DNA of 35,455 nt from Paenibacillus nuruki (GTDB lineage Bacteria; Bacillota; Bacilli; Paenibacillales; Paenibacillaceae). The stretch's first letter is position 1. Every line of letters starts with the position of its first letter. Below the pieces are notes generated by a model, which had not been told where the DNA came from, ran no database searches, and saw only the letters and a list, made by a program, of their open reading frames with translations. The position numbers and the translations under genes were made by a program. Location: positions 1-35,455 of the forward strand of contig NZ_MDER01000065.1 in assembly GCF_001721045.1 (NCBI RefSeq), read 5' to 3'. Shown here one piece after another: positions 33,287-35,455 of this stretch.

Positions 33287-34999
33287 TTATATTTTGAAGC
33301 GGGCAAGAGTCGTCTGTAAATTCTCAGCAAGATCCGCTAAATAGCGTGCCGCACTTGAAACTTCTTCCATCGTAGACAATTGCTCTTCACTAGCAGCACC
33401 TGTCTGTTGAATTCCCGCAGAACTTTCTTCTGATATCGCACTCACATGTCCCATGGCTTCAGCAATCGTCTCTGATTGTTTGGCAACTTCTTGAATTAAT
33501 GAACCGGTACGAAGAATTTTCTCTGTTGTATTGCTAACCGAATGCTGAATCGCTTGAAATGCTGTATTGACACGAGTACTGCTTGCAACAGTGCTCTGGA
33601 TGCTATCGGATGATTTGTGAACTTGTTCAACAGCCATATTACTATCATGTTGGATCGATTGAACCATATTTGAAATTAATTTGGATGAATCAGCTGTACT
33701 GGATGCAAGCTTGCGAATTTCTTCAGCAACCACTGCAAATCCTCGACCTGCATCACCTGCCCGAGCTGCTTCGATCGAAGCATTCAAAGCAAGTAGATTA
33801 GTTTGTTGAGCAATCTGCTGGATGGCAGAAGAAGCAATACTGATCTGGTTGGATTTATCATTCAAATTAGTCATGACCACTAGATTGTCTTGCATATCTT
33901 TAGCTATTTCCTGAATTAAATTCGTAATCTCAGTCACTTCACTTAATCCATTTTTAGCGTCATTGTTCATTTGTTCTGTCATTTGATTCACTTCATTACT
34001 AATCGCAGCTACATGTCCCATACGTTCATACATTGAACCAATGGACTGATTCACTTGGTTCACAGATTCTACTTGAGATTCAATACCCGTAGACATTTCA
34101 TTAGTAGCGACAGCAATATGTTCAGCAGCTTGAGCAGTCTGATCTGCACTTGCTGTTAATTCTTCAGAAGAAGCTGATAATGTCATTGCACTTTCATCCA
34201 CTTTGCGAATAATATCTTTCACATTATTGACCATAGCATTGAAGGATTGTGTAACCTGTCCAATCTCATCGCGAGATGTATATGTTCCTTCTACTGTAAG
34301 ATCCCCTTCACCCGCACGACTCATCAATTCTTGTAGATGTTTCAGCGGGCGACTGATCGTACGACTGATCCATAAACCTAGTAATGCAGAAAGAAGAGCA
34401 CCTGCGATAAAGACAATAATTAATACTAATTTGGCAACAGAGGCTAGATGAACAGCTTCTTGATTGTTGATTTGAGCTTCTGACTTGAGCAAAGCATTAA
34501 GTTGTCTGGTCGTGTCATTCATTGCTATTCGTAATGGCTCTACATCATTTTGAAAAACGCGATACGCTTCGGTGTTGTTATTTTGTGAAGCATTTTGAAG
34601 AACTTCTTCAATTTTGGAAGTGTAATCCGTTAAAGATTGAGTGTAAGTATCATAAAGCTTGGTTGTTGCTGGACTGAGCTTGATCGTGCTCATATCTGTA
34701 TATAAAGTTTGATTTTGAGTCAAACGTTCTTTAATAGAAGCATCTAATGCTGTATTGCGTTCATCGTCTGTCGTGATAATAAATTCAAGCAATGCAGCTT
34801 CGATCGTACGGTTATCAATAATGATCTGGCTAACATCGCTGATTGCTCTTACATTCTGGTTATACATTTCGTTCGATTCAGTAGACATCAGATCCGTTGT
34901 TTTGTAACCTGCAAATCCTATAACAATCATAAACAATGCACTGATTAACGTTAAACTGATAATTTTAGTTTGTACTTTTAAATGCTTCACCGGTACCAT
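33287..34999 (-). CDS. Methyl-accepting chemotaxis protein (second of tandem pair)
   Basis: The 570-aa receptor has the same layout as its neighbour and clear sequence similarity, including HAMP ([20 protein letters not shown]) and the hairpin [35 protein letters not shown]. The sensor domain differs more than the signalling half, suggesting duplication and divergence of ligand. The start is uncertain: ATG at 34999 or an in-frame GTG at 34990, which would align with the neighbour's start; neither has a strong ribosome binding site. It heads the pair, with an AT-rich region carrying Spo0A-box-like motifs upstream. Confidence 0.93.
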   Translation of the reverse strand: MVPVKHLKVQTKIISLTLISALFMIVIGFAGYKTTDLMSTESNEMYNQNVRAISDVSQIIIDNRTIEAALLEFIITTDDERNTALDASIKERLTQNQTLYTDMSTIKLSPATTKLYDTYTQSLTDYTSKIEEVLQNASQNNNTEAYRVFQNDVEPLRIAMNDTTRQLNALLKSEAQINNQEAVHLASVAKLVLIIVFIAGALLSALLGLWISRTISRPLKHLQELMSRAGEGDLTVEGTYTSRDEIGQVTQSFNAMVNNVKDIIRKVDESAMTLSASSEELTASADQTAQAAEHIAVATNEMSTGIESQVESVNQVNQSIGSMYERMGHVAAISNEVNQMTEQMNNDAKNGLSEVTEITNLIQEIAKDMQDNLVVMTNLNDKSNQISIASSAIQQIAQQTNLLALNASIEAARAGDAGRGFAVVAEEIRKLASSTADSSKLISNMVQSIQHDSNMAVEQVHKSSDSIQSTVASSTRVNTAFQAIQHSVSNTTEKILRTGSLIQEVAKQSETIAEAMGHVSAISEESSAGIQQTGAASEEQLSTMEEVSSAARYLADLAENLQTTLARFKI

Positions 35000-35455
35000 C
35001 TCATCTCGTGTCTATTTTTATAGTTAATAAGTCTTGGTTTTTAAGTAATGTAAAAATATCACAATTTGTCGAATATGTCGATACATTTTTAAATATTTTT
35101 TTCATTAATTGTATTTTAATGTATTTTTAAAAAGGTTTTAATATTAAGGCGTTATCTATTATTGTCCTTTTAAATCTATCTTTTGTCGCTTTTTCAATCC
35201 TTTTATTGTTCCAACAAATTATATTTCGGTAAAATTTTAAAATAATGTATAGATGTCGAAAAAAATAATAATTTAAAAATCAAAATGTCGAATATGGTCG
35301 AAATTAATATAGTTAAAAAGACCTTATTTTTAAAAAATTGAAATAATAGAACATACTTTGATATGAAAAAGGGTATTGAGTAAGAGTGTTAATTTACGAT
35401 GAAGGCTTAGATTGACATAGCGAAAGGAAGATAACAATGGAGTCACAACATTAAT
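35000..35455. other. Gene-free AT-rich region upstream of the chemoreceptors
   Basis: No supported gene. A ribosome-binding-like GAAAGGAAG (35422-35430) precedes ATG 35437, but the frame stops after five codons (MESQH) inside the window. The region carries several TGTCGAA motifs. Confidence 0.5.
35067..35302. promoter_or_regulatory. Cluster of Spo0A-box-like TGTCGAA motifs
   Basis: TGTCGAA occurs at 35067-35073, 35254-35260 and 35286-35292, with near-matches TGTCGAT at 35076-35082 and GGTCGAA at 35296-35302. Two are tandem pairs spaced 9-10 bp, about one helical turn. TGTCGAA is the known Spo0A box core. Read from the chemoreceptor strand they are TTCGACA. Confidence 0.5.

Overview
The window looks like chromosomal DNA from an endospore-forming Bacillales bacterium, most likely a Paenibacillus or close relative. 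The signs are a low-GC, AT-rich genome, strong AGGAGG-type ribosome binding sites, many perfect stem-loop plus T-run terminators, a GerQ-like spore coat protein, a YteA-type DksA relative, a DUF3900 protein and MepA- and YfnA-like transporters. I saw no rRNA, tRNA, CRISPR array, insertion sequence or prophage block. Most of the window is ordinary core and accessory metabolism in short transcription units. Assignments come from reading the proteins and recalling family members; no database search was run.

Left end (1-3780): a very AT-rich stretch with the tail of an unidentified gene, two small unidentified proteins, an AiiA-type N-acyl-homoserine lactonase (quorum quenching) and a divergent TetR regulator with two palindromic operators between them. 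A 24-26 bp imperfect palindrome occurs three times here.

3780-11700: a family IV esterase, an orphan tyrosine recombinase, an ACR3/BASS-type permease, a YfnA-like amino acid permease, a GntR regulator overlapping an EmrE/EamA-type exporter, and a DUF3900 protein.

11880-19500: L-lactate dehydrogenase with a possible Fnr site, a YCF48-like Asp-box lipoprotein, a 58-aa cysteine-rich protein behind a textbook Fnr-type promoter, an SDR, an SsuD-like flavin monooxygenase, and a MerR regulator followed by a second SDR whose promoter has the 19-bp MerR spacer with a central palindrome. A GerQ-like coat protein follows.

19590-28350: a UgpAEB-like sugar/glycerol-phosphate ABC transporter lacking its ATPase, a CNNM/HlyC-type membrane protein with an unusual leader, a MepA-like MATE pump behind three GTTAG/CTAAC operator-like repeats, a YteA-type protein and a YycR-like zinc alcohol dehydrogenase.

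28500-35455: an orphan Imm11-like protein, an M29 aminopeptidase, a small eukaryotic-like kinase, two tandem chemoreceptors, and a gene-free AT-rich region with repeated Spo0A-box-like TGTCGAA motifs.

The strongest lead for something undescribed is the 58-aa protein with the symmetric cysteine pattern C-x2-C-x5-C-x5-C-x2-C under an apparent Fnr promoter.
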